Shown here: piece after piece, positions 27,470 to 34,950 of the stretch
Layout of the letters: every line of letters starts with the position of its first letter
Position numbering within the stretch: the first letter of the stretch is position 1
NCBI GenBank assembly: GCA_900696495.1
Contig: CAADGI010000008.1
Location: 124,001 to 188,000, forward strand
Reading direction: 5' to 3'
DNA from: an uncultured Alphaproteobacteria bacterium
Lineage (GTDB): Bacteria > Pseudomonadota > Alphaproteobacteria > Micavibrionales > Micavibrionaceae
Length of the DNA stretch: 64,000 nucleotides
Position numbers and translations under genes: made by a program
Notes under the pieces: generated by a model
The model's input: only the letters and a program-made list of their open reading frames with translations
Told to the model about the DNA's origin: nothing
Database searches by the model: none

Positions 27470-28860
27470 ATATATTTGAACTTTTTCACATGCTCGGCAG
27501 CAATGTCTGGATCTATGGCGGCACATTCCTGCTGGTTCTCAGCATCCTGGTTTTCGTGCATGAATGGGGCCATTACATCGCCGCGAAACTGTGCGGCGTG
27601 AAGGTGGAGGTTTTTTCCATCGGTTTCGGCAAGGAGCTTTTCGGCTTCAACGACAAAAGCGGCACACGCTGGAAAATGTGCCTGGTGCCGCTCGGCGGCT
27701 ATGTGAAATTATTCGGCGACGTGGACCCGGCGAGCGTCAAGCATGTCGACGGCGTGGCGGATCCGGCGAGCGGCGCGGTGCGCCCGCTGACCGTTGAAGA
27801 GCGCAGGGCCGCGTTCTTCGCCAAACCCGTCTGGCAGCGCGCGATTATCGTGGCGGCGGGGCCGGGGATCAATTATTTGTTCGCGTTTATTCTCCTGACC
27901 CTGCTGTTCACCTTCAACGGCCAGCCGACAACGCCTCCCGTCGGCGCCGGCGTTATCGGCGGTTCGTCCGCGGACCGTTACGGATTCAGGCCGCATGATG
28001 AAGTCGTATCCATCGACGGGCGCGCGATCAGGGACTTCGAGGATATCCGCCGCGAGATGACGATTTCGCTCGACCAGGAACGCGTTTTCAAAGTCAGGCG
28101 CAACGGCGAAATAGTGACCATCAAGGCGCGTCCCGAGAAAAAGGAAATGCAGGACCGTTTCGGCTTCAAGCACAGCCGCGGGATGCTCGGCCTGATCAGC
28201 GCGCGCCACGCGGTGGACATCAAGAATATCCAGACGATCAACGGCAAGACCTATGATGATGCCGAGCAGGTGCGCGCGGCGCTCCTGGCGAAAATGGGAA
28301 CGACGTTCAAGGTGCAGGTTCAAAACGGCAGCGCGCTCGATGAACTGACGGTGAGACCTTCGCTGGAATTCAACAAGTCGCTGGAGACGGCGGATCCGGA
28401 CGACCCGAAGAGCACATTGCTGCTTGTGACCAATATGGATATATCGCGGTCGGTCATGAAATTTTCGCCGCTCGAGGCGGTGGGCGAGGCGTTGAACCAG
28501 ACATGGGATGTCACGCTCGGCACGCTGGAGGCGCTCGGCCAGATGATCATGGGCACGCGCAGCACCACCGAGCTTGGCGGCGTGATCCGCATCGGCGCGC
28601 TGGCGGGCGACATGGCGCAGCAGGGGATCATCGCCCTGATCTTCTTCACGGCGCTGCTGTCGATCAATCTCGGCCTGGTGAATTTGTTCCCGATCCCGGT
28701 TCTGGATGGCGGGCACCTGGTGTTCTACGCGTTCGAGGCGATATTGGGCCGGCCGGTGCCGGACAGGATCCAGGAATACGCGTTCCAGTTCGGCCTGACC
28801 TTCCTGGTCTGCATCATGGTTTACGCCAATTTAAGCGATATAATGCAGCTTATCCTCTAG
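27466..28860 (+). CDS. rseP: Site-2 intramembrane zinc protease RseP
   Basis: Cleaves membrane-bound anti-sigma factors and signal peptide remnants within the inner membrane. HEWGHY (about residues 29-34) holds the zinc ligands, and the second metal motif is in NLFPIPVLDGGHL (about residues 405-417). A PDZ region lies between (about residues 160-330). The 464 residues are close to E. coli RseP (450). In related genomes bamA follows directly; here 3.2 kb of unrecognised genes intervene. Confidence 0.95.
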   Translation: MNIFELFHMLGSNVWIYGGTFLLVLSILVFVHEWGHYIAAKLCGVKVEVFSIGFGKELFGFNDKSGTRWKMCLVPLGGYVKLFGDVDPASVKHVDGVADPASGAVRPLTVEERRAAFFAKPVWQRAIIVAAGPGINYLFAFILLTLLFTFNGQPTTPPVGAGVIGGSSADRYGFRPHDEVVSIDGRAIRDFEDIRREMTISLDQERVFKVRRNGEIVTIKARPEKKEMQDRFGFKHSRGMLGLISARHAVDIKNIQTINGKTYDDAEQVRAALLAKMGTTFKVQVQNGSALDELTVRPSLEFNKSLETADPDDPKSTLLLVTNMDISRSVMKFSPLEAVGEALNQTWDVTLGTLEALGQMIMGTRSTTELGGVIRIGALAGDMAQQGIIALIFFTALLSINLGLVNLFPIPVLDGGHLVFYAFEAILGRPVPDRIQEYAFQFGLTFLVCIMVYANLSDIMQLIL

Positions 28861-28866
28861 ATTTCC

Positions 28867-28886
28867 GTAAATATATTAATATTTAC
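28867..28886. repeat. AT-rich inverted repeat after rseP
   Basis: GTAAATAT (28867-28874) and ATATTTAC (28879-28886) with a 4-base centre, just after the rseP stop. It overlaps the predicted promoter of the island, so it could be a repressor-binding site; it has no GC or T-tract and does not look like a terminator. Confidence 0.35.
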
Positions 28887-28911
28887 ATATTGCCTATGGT
28901 TGTGCTATAAA
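28882..28911 (+). promoter_or_regulatory. Putative promoter of the rseP-bamA island
   Basis: TTTACA (28882-28887), 18-base spacer, TATAAA (28906-28911). It precedes the first island gene and suggests that the island is transcribed separately from the upstream run. Confidence 0.4.
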
Positions 28912-28995
28912 TTACGCGTTTCGTAAAATATAGCGTTCTGGGGCAATGGCATAGACTATGCCGGGTTTTTCAAGGGTTCTTTAAACAGGCAAGTT

Positions 28996-30168
28996 GTGGG
29001 GGCGAGTTTAGCGACGCTCATTGCTGTCGCTACGCCCGCATGGGCCGATGGACCGCCAGCGGATGGCAATACTGAGGCCATAAATCCTCAACCTGATAAG
29101 ACAAAAGCCGCTGAACGCGTGATTATCAAGCTTGAAAAGTTCGAACGCATACTTGGCGAGCAGTCTGCACAAATCAAAGCGTATATCCGCAGCACGCAGA
29201 AGCAGGTTATCATTACCATTCCGTTTTTTCAGTTCGGCGTTGTCGGCAGCCCGCACGGACTGAAGGATTTTCATTATACGTTACAGGAGTGTTTCGGGCG
29301 CGCGGCAGCCGGGCGGCAACTTGTTATTCTCACTTATGACGATAAAGATCGAATCAGCATGGCAAGGCGGCGTTATAATCCTGCGCTGAGCGCACTTGAG
29401 ATCGTGAATAATAGGCCACAGGCAAAAAAGCTTCTTAGCATTTACAGTCAGGCAGCTACCGATGCTGCCAATCTAGAAAAGGAAATTGATAAACTGGTTA
29501 AAATTCTTCGCAGCGATGAAGCCAATTATTATCGTCTCCAGGAAATGGAAGCAGAACAAAAAGCATGGCTTGAGCAGGAGAAAAGGAAAGAGGAGGAGCA
29601 ACAAAATCTTCCCCCGGAACAAAGAGGAAAAACATTAAGTGGCGAGATTGCCGAACGCCGCAGCGGATACGAAAAGGCCTTACTTCCCCCGGTCAGCGAC
29701 ATTGAAATTTACGATATGTTATTCCAGGAGTATCTAGATGCAAATGGGTCTGAGAGAGATAAGGAATTATTCGCCGTTATAAATGATGTGCGCGAGGCAA
29801 TTGATATTGCCGCCGAAAATCAAGAAGCACTGTATCTAGACTCGAACCCATGGAACCCAAAATCCGGCGGCACGCCATGGCCGCGAGAGGCAACGATCAT
29901 CAAGGTGCCCCGTAATCATGAAATCGGCATAGATTTTGACAATAAAATGACTATCTATATCGATGATAAGGAAGTCATCCATGCTTATTCATCGCTTATA
30001 ATCAATGACGATTCACGCGAAAATAAGGTGGTCAGTGGATTGGGAGAACAAAACTTAAAAGATTACAAATGGGGATTTCTTAAGCTTCTTGAGTATGGCG
30101 GGAAAGAGGATGAAGTTGCTGCTTTCAGGAGACTTTGGATAAAGCCTGAGCCTGAGTATTCGATCTGA
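28996..30168 (+). CDS. Exported coiled-coil protein of unknown function (island gene A1)
   Basis: Not recognised. Read from GTG 28996 the product has 390 residues: a hydrophobic export signal (LATLIAVATPAWADG), a region with ITIPFFQFGVVGSPHGL (about 72-90), a charged coiled coil (about 145-205, rich in Glu, Lys and Gln), and a C-terminal 100-residue domain (291-390) that is repeated in the downstream gene A2 with 75 of 100 residues identical by hand count. An ATG at 28958 is out of frame by one base across a run of five T (28966-28970); one more T would give a better signal peptide with a basic start. The gene lies where bamA normally follows rseP. Confidence 0.75.
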   Translation: MGASLATLIAVATPAWADGPPADGNTEAINPQPDKTKAAERVIIKLEKFERILGEQSAQIKAYIRSTQKQVIITIPFFQFGVVGSPHGLKDFHYTLQECFGRAAAGRQLVILTYDDKDRISMARRRYNPALSALEIVNNRPQAKKLLSIYSQAATDAANLEKEIDKLVKILRSDEANYYRLQEMEAEQKAWLEQEKRKEEEQQNLPPEQRGKTLSGEIAERRSGYEKALLPPVSDIEIYDMLFQEYLDANGSERDKELFAVINDVREAIDIAAENQEALYLDSNPWNPKSGGTPWPREATIIKVPRNHEIGIDFDNKMTIYIDDKEVIHAYSSLIINDDSRENKVVSGLGEQNLKDYKWGFLKLLEYGGKEDEVAAFRRLWIKPEPEYSI

Positions 30169-30171
30169 TAT

Positions 30172-30201
30172 TTGACACAAGTCAGTCGATTTAGCTACGA
30201 T
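30172..30201 (+). promoter_or_regulatory. Putative promoter of gene B1
   Basis: Perfect TTGACA (30172-30177), 18-base spacer, TACGAT (30196-30201), starting 3 bases after the A1 stop. The -35 box and spacer length are kept in the second copy at 31005-31034. Confidence 0.55.
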
Positions 30202-30227
30202 ATTGCACAAGAAAGGAGGCAAGCACC

Positions 30228-30602
30228 ATGAAAGCTACTGGTAAAGATGTTTTGAATGAATTTGAGTTAGCCAGGATTAAGGTTCCGTTAAATAGGCGCC
30301 GTGTGGATTTTATAGCTGGCGATTTAGATGCTGCGAAGACGATGCTTAGAGTGGGCAATCCTGATGCGGCATTTGAAGACGTGGCATCTGCTATTAATGC
30401 TGTCCGTTTCCTTTTAAAGAGTTCCGAAGATATTGATAGAGATAAACTTGTTAAATATGTTTCTTCAAGAACGCGTAGTTTGCTGCCAAAATTTGATGTC
30501 CGGGACGCAAATCGCATTGCCCGTGATTTAGCCACGATAGAGCCATCGGAAGCTGCCGCTCCTCCGGCAGCGCAACAGCAGCACATTGCCTTAACGCGCT
30601 AA
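30228..30602 (+). CDS. Small cytoplasmic protein of unknown function (island gene B1)
   Basis: Not recognised. 124 residues, helical and charged, with no signal peptide or membrane helix. Segments shared with B2 are LLNEF-like VLNEF near residue 9, AAKTMLRVGN (about 35-44), the block KSSEDIDRDKLVKYVSSRTR (about 64-83), RDLATIEPSE (about 98-107) and the C-terminal ALTR; overall identity to B2 is about 57% by hand count. A strong AAGGAGG site lies 8 bases before the ATG, and it has its own promoter. A and B alternate (A1-B1-A2-B2), which suggests that the two products work together. Confidence 0.75.
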   Translation: MKATGKDVLNEFELARIKVPLNRRRVDFIAGDLDAAKTMLRVGNPDAAFEDVASAINAVRFLLKSSEDIDRDKLVKYVSSRTRSLLPKFDVRDANRIARDLATIEPSEAAAPPAAQQQHIALTR

Positions 30603-30647
30603 GATATTTCTTTTTTCGCACCCCATAGAGCGCGCGACGGGTTTGAC

Positions 30648-31001
30648 ATGGCCGCGGAAGCGCAGGAAAAAATATATTTCAACCAAGTATGGGATGGCAC
30701 AGGGACACCATGGCCGTTGGGAGCAACGATTATCAAGGTGCCCCGTAACCATGAAATCGGCATAGACTTTGACAATAAAATGACTATCTATATCGATGAT
30801 AAGGAAATTATTCACGCCTATTCATCCCTTTTAATTAACGACGATTCACGGGAAAATAGAGTAATAAGTGAACTGGGATCAAAGAATTTGGAAGTATACA
30901 AAAAAGGGTTCCTTTGGCTTCTGGGGTTGGCTGGAAAAAACGATGAAGTTGCTGCTTACAGAGAGCTTTGGAAAATACATAGCCCTGAAAGTTCAATCTA
31001 A
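30648..31001 (+). CDS. Short paralogue of the A1 C-terminal domain (island gene A2)
   Basis: Not recognised beyond its relation to A1. 117 residues, of which 18-117 align without gaps to residues 291-390 of A1 (ATIIKVPRNHEIGIDF, KMTIYIDDKE, NDDSREN, DEVAA). The signal peptide, middle region and coiled coil of A1 are missing, so the product should stay in the cytoplasm. No clear ribosome-binding site precedes the ATG (GGGTTTGAC), so it may be a truncated, weakly translated copy or a stand-alone domain. Very similar DNA in the two copies points to a recent duplication. Confidence 0.6.
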   Translation: MAAEAQEKIYFNQVWDGTGTPWPLGATIIKVPRNHEIGIDFDNKMTIYIDDKEIIHAYSSLLINDDSRENRVISELGSKNLEVYKKGFLWLLGLAGKNDEVAAYRELWKIHSPESSI

Positions 31002-31004
31002 TAT

Positions 31005-31034
31005 TTGACAGAAATCGGCGGATTTGGTTATGCT
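31005..31034 (+). promoter_or_regulatory. Putative promoter of gene B2
   Basis: Perfect TTGACA (31005-31010), 18-base spacer, TATGCT (31029-31034), directly after the A2 stop, in the same relative position as the B1 promoter. Confidence 0.55.
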
Positions 31035-31058
31035 TAACGTAAAATAGAGGCAGGCACG

Positions 31059-31430
31059 ATGAGTACTTCTGATATAAATCTTTTGAACGAGTTTGGAGCA
31101 GCCAAGTTCAAAGACCCTATGAGTAAAATTCATATGAGTATCATAGGGGATGCGTTCGATGGTGCGAAGACAATGCTTAGGATCGGCAATGTTGATTCGG
31201 CATTTGAGTTGGTTAAGTCGGCCATGGTTCATGCCCGCTGGCTTATAAATAGTTCTGAAGATTTCAATAGAGATCAGCTTGTTAAATATGTTTCTTCGAG
31301 AACCCGTGATTTGTTGCCAGGTTTTGATAGTCGGGACAGAAAACACATTCTTCGCGATTTAGCTACGATAGAGCCATCGGAACTCTCGGCGGCCCACGCG
31401 CAACAGCAGTATGTTGCCTTGACCCGCTAA
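31059..31430 (+). CDS. Small cytoplasmic protein of unknown function (island gene B2)
   Basis: Paralogue of B1, 123 residues, no signal peptide or membrane helix. The N-terminal third has diverged, while AKTMLRIGN, SSEDFNRDQLVKYVSSRTR, LLPGFDSRD, RDLATIEPSE and the end ALTR are kept. GAGGCAGG precedes the ATG. Retention of an intact frame and of a separate promoter suggests that it is under selection. No family could be named. Confidence 0.72.
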   Translation: MSTSDINLLNEFGAAKFKDPMSKIHMSIIGDAFDGAKTMLRIGNVDSAFELVKSAMVHARWLINSSEDFNRDQLVKYVSSRTRDLLPGFDSRDRKHILRDLATIEPSELSAAHAQQQYVALTR

Positions 31431-31481
31431 AAATATTTTCATTTCATTTTATCTACTTCCGAGAAATAGGCAAACGTTGTT

Positions 31482-31889
31482 ATGGCTGATAAAATTAATG
31501 ACATATTTGACTCTGGTCTCGATATAGAGCTTGTTTCTCAACAAGAAGAAGCGCGAATGCCTGTCGCCGCCGCCATACTATTCCTATATTCGAAGCTGCC
31601 TCGGCTCAGCACAGGACCATGCTGCCGATGGCTACGATGATGGCGTATAAATAATTTAGACGGCGCTGTCGGGACTACCAGGGACGTGGTAAAAGGTGCT
31701 GATTATCCCATCGACAAGGTTGCTTTTACAGGGCGTGTTATTGCAGAAGTTGAAAAAGTTCGTGATACAGCAGCCCAGACAATGCCGTGGTTGGCGAAAA
31801 GAAATATACCTCGATATCTAAATACTTTAACCATGTTGCGTGAGCAAATTGCGCAACAGCATGCGGTTCCTGAGCCTATTCCTGTGTAA
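31482..31889 (+). pseudogene. Broken third island gene
   Basis: One frame runs from ATG 31482 to TAA 31889 (136 codons) but is cut by TGA at 31638. Before the stop the frame reads MADKINDIFDSGLDIELVSQ; after it, NNLDGAVGTTRDVVKGADYP and on to AQQHAVPEPIPV. Between about 31570 and 31650 another frame reads more protein-like (PIFEAASAQHRTMLPMATMM), so two compensating indels may be present. The size is close to B1/B2 (123-124 residues), and it follows B2, but sequence similarity to them is not convincing by eye. An alternative is a live GTG-started ORF of 67 residues at 31686-31889. Confidence 0.5.
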
Positions 31890-32085
31890 TTCCAAATTCG
31901 CCGTTTTATCCGGCCCTTTTAAGCCTGTTCAGGCCCGCCAAGGCTGGATTTTGCCCCCGAAACCTTCATAATATCCAGGTGATTCATTTTTCCGGCTTAC
32001 CCGCTGGTTTTTTTGATTTTTTTGGTCTAGGGTTAGCTGTTCCGTGAAATATTAATGTTTTATGACTAATTAGGCAGGATTGGAT

Positions 32086-34359
32086 ATGCTGAATATTCGA
32101 AATACGGTGTTTGTGTGCATGGCGCTGGCCGCCGTCGTTCTCTTTTCACACAATGTCTGGGCGCAAGGTGTCGTCCGCGAAATCCGCGTTGACGGTTCAG
32201 AGCGCGTCGAGCCAGCCACCGTGATGTCTTACATGGATCTGAAAGTCGGCGACCCGATGACGCGCGAGGCGCTGGACGCTTCGCTGAAAAGCCTGTTCGC
32301 CACCGGCCTGTTCGCCGACGTGACGCTGAGCCAGGAAGGCGACACGGTTGTTGTCAGCGTGATCGAGAACCCGGTCATCAATGAAATCGCCTTCGAGGGC
32401 AACGACAAGATCAAGGACGACGAATTGCTGGCGGAAATCCAACTGCGCCCGAGACAGGTTTTCACCCGGACGAAAGTGCAATCCGATGTCAGCCGCCTGT
32501 ACCAGGTTTACCGCCAGAACGGCCGTTTCTCGGTGAATATCGAGCCGAAGGTCATTCGTCTCGACCAGAACCGCGTCAATCTCGTGTTTGAAATCGAGGA
32601 GACCGGCGTCACCACGATCAAGACCATTTCATTCGTCGGCAACGAGCGTTTCGACGACGACCGCCTGCGCAGCGAAATCAGCACGAAGGAAACCGCGTGG
32701 TACCGTTTCCTGACGTCGGACGACCGCTATGACCCGGACCGCCTGGCCTACGACCAGGAGCAGCTGCGCCGTTTCTATTTGTCGCAGGGTTATGCGGATT
32801 TCAGAATTCTTTCGGCCGTGGCCGAGCTTTCCAAGGAGCGTGAAAACTTTTTCATCACCTTCACGCTTGAGGAAGGCGACCGTTACAAGGTCGGCAAAGT
32901 CAGCGTCGATTCAAGGCTGCGCAATTTTGACGCGGGCGTCCTGAACGACCAGATCACCTTCAAGCAGGGCGACTGGTATAACGCCGACCGCGTGCAGGAA
33001 GTGGTGGACGGCATGACCAACGAGCTGGGCGACCTGCAATATGCGTTCGTCACGGTTCGTCCCGACATTCACCGCAACCGCGACAGCAAGACGGTGGATA
33101 TCGTGTTCCAGATCAACGAAACGCCGCGGGTGTTCGTCGAGCGTATCAACGTGACCGGCAACGTCAGAACGCAGGACAAGGTTCTGCGCCGCGAAATGCT
33201 GCTGGTGGAGGGCGACCCCTTCAACAAGTCGAAGCTGGCGCGTTCGGAACAGAATATCCGCGATCTCGATTATTTCGAGACCGTGAACGTGGAAGCGAAG
33301 CCCGGCTCGGCGCCTGATAAAACAGTTGTCGATATCGACGTGGCTGAAAAATCCACCGGCGAACTTTCGATCGGCGCCGGTTTCTCGACCAGCGACGGTC
33401 CTTTGGCCGACTTCCGCATTCGCGAGCGCAACCTGCTCGGCAAAGGTCAGGACTTGCTGTTCGCAACAACAATCGCCGGCAAGCGTACGGAATTCGATAT
33501 TTCGTTCACGGAGCCGCATTTCCTCGACCGCGATCTTTCGGCGGGCGTCGATCTGTTCCACATCACCCGCGACCTGCAGGATGAAAGCTCGTTCGACCAG
33601 CGCCGCACAGGCGGCGGCCTTCGCTTCGGCTATCCGCTTTCCGAGCGCTGGCGCCAGAACTGGAAATACCGGATCGAGAACAACGAGATTACCGATGTCC
33701 AGAGCGACGCCTCGCGCTTCATCCGCGACCAGGAAGGCAAACGCGTAACGTCGGCCATCGGCCAGCGCGTGGAATATGACAGCCGCGACAGCCAGATGTT
33801 CCCGACGGAAGGCCTGCTGGGATGGCTTGATACGGAAGTCGCGGGTCTTGGCGGCGATGCGAAATACGTCTCGGCTAAAACCGGCGCGTCCTATTATTAC
33901 CCGCTGGCTGACCGCTGGGTGGTGAATGCGATGGGCGAAGTCGGCGCTATCGAAGGTTATAGCGACGCCGATGTTGAAATTAACGAACGCTACTTTATCG
34001 GCGGCTCATCGCTGCGCGGTTTTGCGAAGGCCGGTATCGGCCCGCGCGACGCGACCACGGATGACGCGCTGGGCGGCAATATTTTCTACCGCGGATCGCT
34101 GGAGACATCGTTCCCGATCGGCCTGCCGGAAGAAATGGGTATTCTCGGTCACGGCTTTACCGATTTCGGCAGCCTGTGGGATATCGATGAAACGGGCGCG
34201 GATATCCTGGATGAGAGCAGCATCCGCGCCAGCGCCGGTCTCGGCGTGTCGTGGCGTTCGCCGTTCGGCCCGGTTCGTGCCGACGTCGCGCTGCCATACT
34301 TGAAAGAAGATTTCGACGAGAAGGAAGTCTTCAGGTTTAACTTCGGCACGCGCTTTTAA
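32086..34359 (+). CDS. bamA: Outer membrane protein assembly factor BamA
   Basis: Core of the BAM complex that folds beta-barrel proteins into the outer membrane. The start ATG 32086 sits 6 bases after AGGA and gives a signal peptide ending in NVWAQG; total 757 residues. Five POTRA domains occupy about residues 25-345 (first one VVREIRVDGSERVEP), followed by a 16-strand barrel with the conserved FIGGSSLRGF-like segment YFIGGSSLRGFAKAGIG and the C-terminal FNFGTRF, ending in Phe. It is followed by skp and lpxD in the standard order. A TTG six bases upstream is a less likely start. Confidence 0.96.
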   Translation: MLNIRNTVFVCMALAAVVLFSHNVWAQGVVREIRVDGSERVEPATVMSYMDLKVGDPMTREALDASLKSLFATGLFADVTLSQEGDTVVVSVIENPVINEIAFEGNDKIKDDELLAEIQLRPRQVFTRTKVQSDVSRLYQVYRQNGRFSVNIEPKVIRLDQNRVNLVFEIEETGVTTIKTISFVGNERFDDDRLRSEISTKETAWYRFLTSDDRYDPDRLAYDQEQLRRFYLSQGYADFRILSAVAELSKERENFFITFTLEEGDRYKVGKVSVDSRLRNFDAGVLNDQITFKQGDWYNADRVQEVVDGMTNELGDLQYAFVTVRPDIHRNRDSKTVDIVFQINETPRVFVERINVTGNVRTQDKVLRREMLLVEGDPFNKSKLARSEQNIRDLDYFETVNVEAKPGSAPDKTVVDIDVAEKSTGELSIGAGFSTSDGPLADFRIRERNLLGKGQDLLFATTIAGKRTEFDISFTEPHFLDRDLSAGVDLFHITRDLQDESSFDQRRTGGGLRFGYPLSERWRQNWKYRIENNEITDVQSDASRFIRDQEGKRVTSAIGQRVEYDSRDSQMFPTEGLLGWLDTEVAGLGGDAKYVSAKTGASYYYPLADRWVVNAMGEVGAIEGYSDADVEINERYFIGGSSLRGFAKAGIGPRDATTDDALGGNIFYRGSLETSFPIGLPEEMGILGHGFTDFGSLWDIDETGADILDESSIRASAGLGVSWRSPFGPVRADVALPYLKEDFDEKEVFRFNFGTRF

Positions 34360-34392
34360 CGGCACCTGCCGGATAACTTAAGAGAACATGCA

Positions 34393-34941
34393 ATGAAAAT
34401 GCTGATGAAAGCCGTCATCGCAGCGGCAATCCTTTTGATGTTTGTGCCTGCGGTGTCCATGGCCGCCGACCCGACGGCGGTGGCGGTGGTTGACGTCCAG
34501 AAATTGCTGAAGGATTCCAAGGCCGGCATGAATGTCCAGCAGCAGCTCGAGGCGCATAAAACGAAATTCCTGACGGAAATCGCGCAGCAGGAGCAAAAAC
34601 TTCGCGAGGATGAGAAGGCGCTTTCCGAGCAGCGGAGTTCTTTGCAGGCCGATGAATTCGCGAAAAAGGCCAAAGCGTTCGAAAGCGAGCTTACGGAATC
34701 GCGCCGCATCGCGCAGGAGCGTAAAAAAGCGCTGGAAGATGCCGCGTCCAAAAGCATGGGCAAGCTGCGCGATGAAATCCTGAAGATCGTTCAGCAGATC
34801 GCGGATGAAAAAGGATATGGCCTTGTCATCAACCGCCAGAACGTGATTATCAGCAGCAAGGGCATGGATATTACCGAGGAAACGCTGGCGCGGCTGGACA
34901 AGGCGGTTTCAAAGATCGCGCTTGAAATCGCGGACAAGTAG
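34393..34941 (+). CDS. skp: OmpH/Skp family periplasmic chaperone
   Basis: Trimeric periplasmic chaperone for outer-membrane proteins on their way to BamA. The 182 residues begin with a signal peptide (AAAILLMFVPAVSMAAD), then AVVDVQKLLKDSKAG, a long charged coiled coil (about residues 45-130), and the C-terminal IVQQIADEKGYGLVINRQNVI segment typical of OmpH proteins. It lies 33 bases after bamA and 9 bases before lpxD. Confidence 0.93.
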   Translation: MKMLMKAVIAAAILLMFVPAVSMAADPTAVAVVDVQKLLKDSKAGMNVQQQLEAHKTKFLTEIAQQEQKLREDEKALSEQRSSLQADEFAKKAKAFESELTESRRIAQERKKALEDAASKSMGKLRDEILKIVQQIADEKGYGLVINRQNVIISSKGMDITEETLARLDKAVSKIALEIADK

Positions 34942-34950
34942 TCGTCGCTC

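Larger units (their letters stand above)
29866..30602 (+). repeat. Tandem duplication, unit 1 (A1 C-terminal domain + gene B1)
   Basis: First copy of a unit of about 0.73 kb that covers the last 100 codons of A1, the promoter-bearing spacer and all of B1. The second copy is at 30699-31430 in the same orientation, offset by about 831-833 bases. Confidence 0.85.
30699..31430 (+). repeat. Tandem duplication, unit 2 (A2 + gene B2)
   Basis: Second copy of the A-C-terminal/B unit. Order, spacing, the TTGACA-N18 promoter in the spacer and the B ribosome-binding region are kept. Divergence is higher in B (about 57% identity) than in the A domain (75%). Confidence 0.85.

Noticed and set aside
28867-28886. 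Terminator of the rseP transcript
   Set aside because: The palindrome is almost purely A/T and not followed by a T-tract, so it would not form a stable terminator; it overlaps a likely promoter instead.
29866-31430. CRISPR array or transposon from the direct repeats
   Set aside because: The repeats are two gene-sized units with coding function, not short repeats with spacers; no transposase or terminal inverted repeats were seen.
31638-31640. TGA read as tryptophan in the island
   Set aside because: Several core genes of the window end in TGA at the expected length (nuoN, lpxI, pdhC), so a changed code is not supported; frameshift decay explains the stop better.
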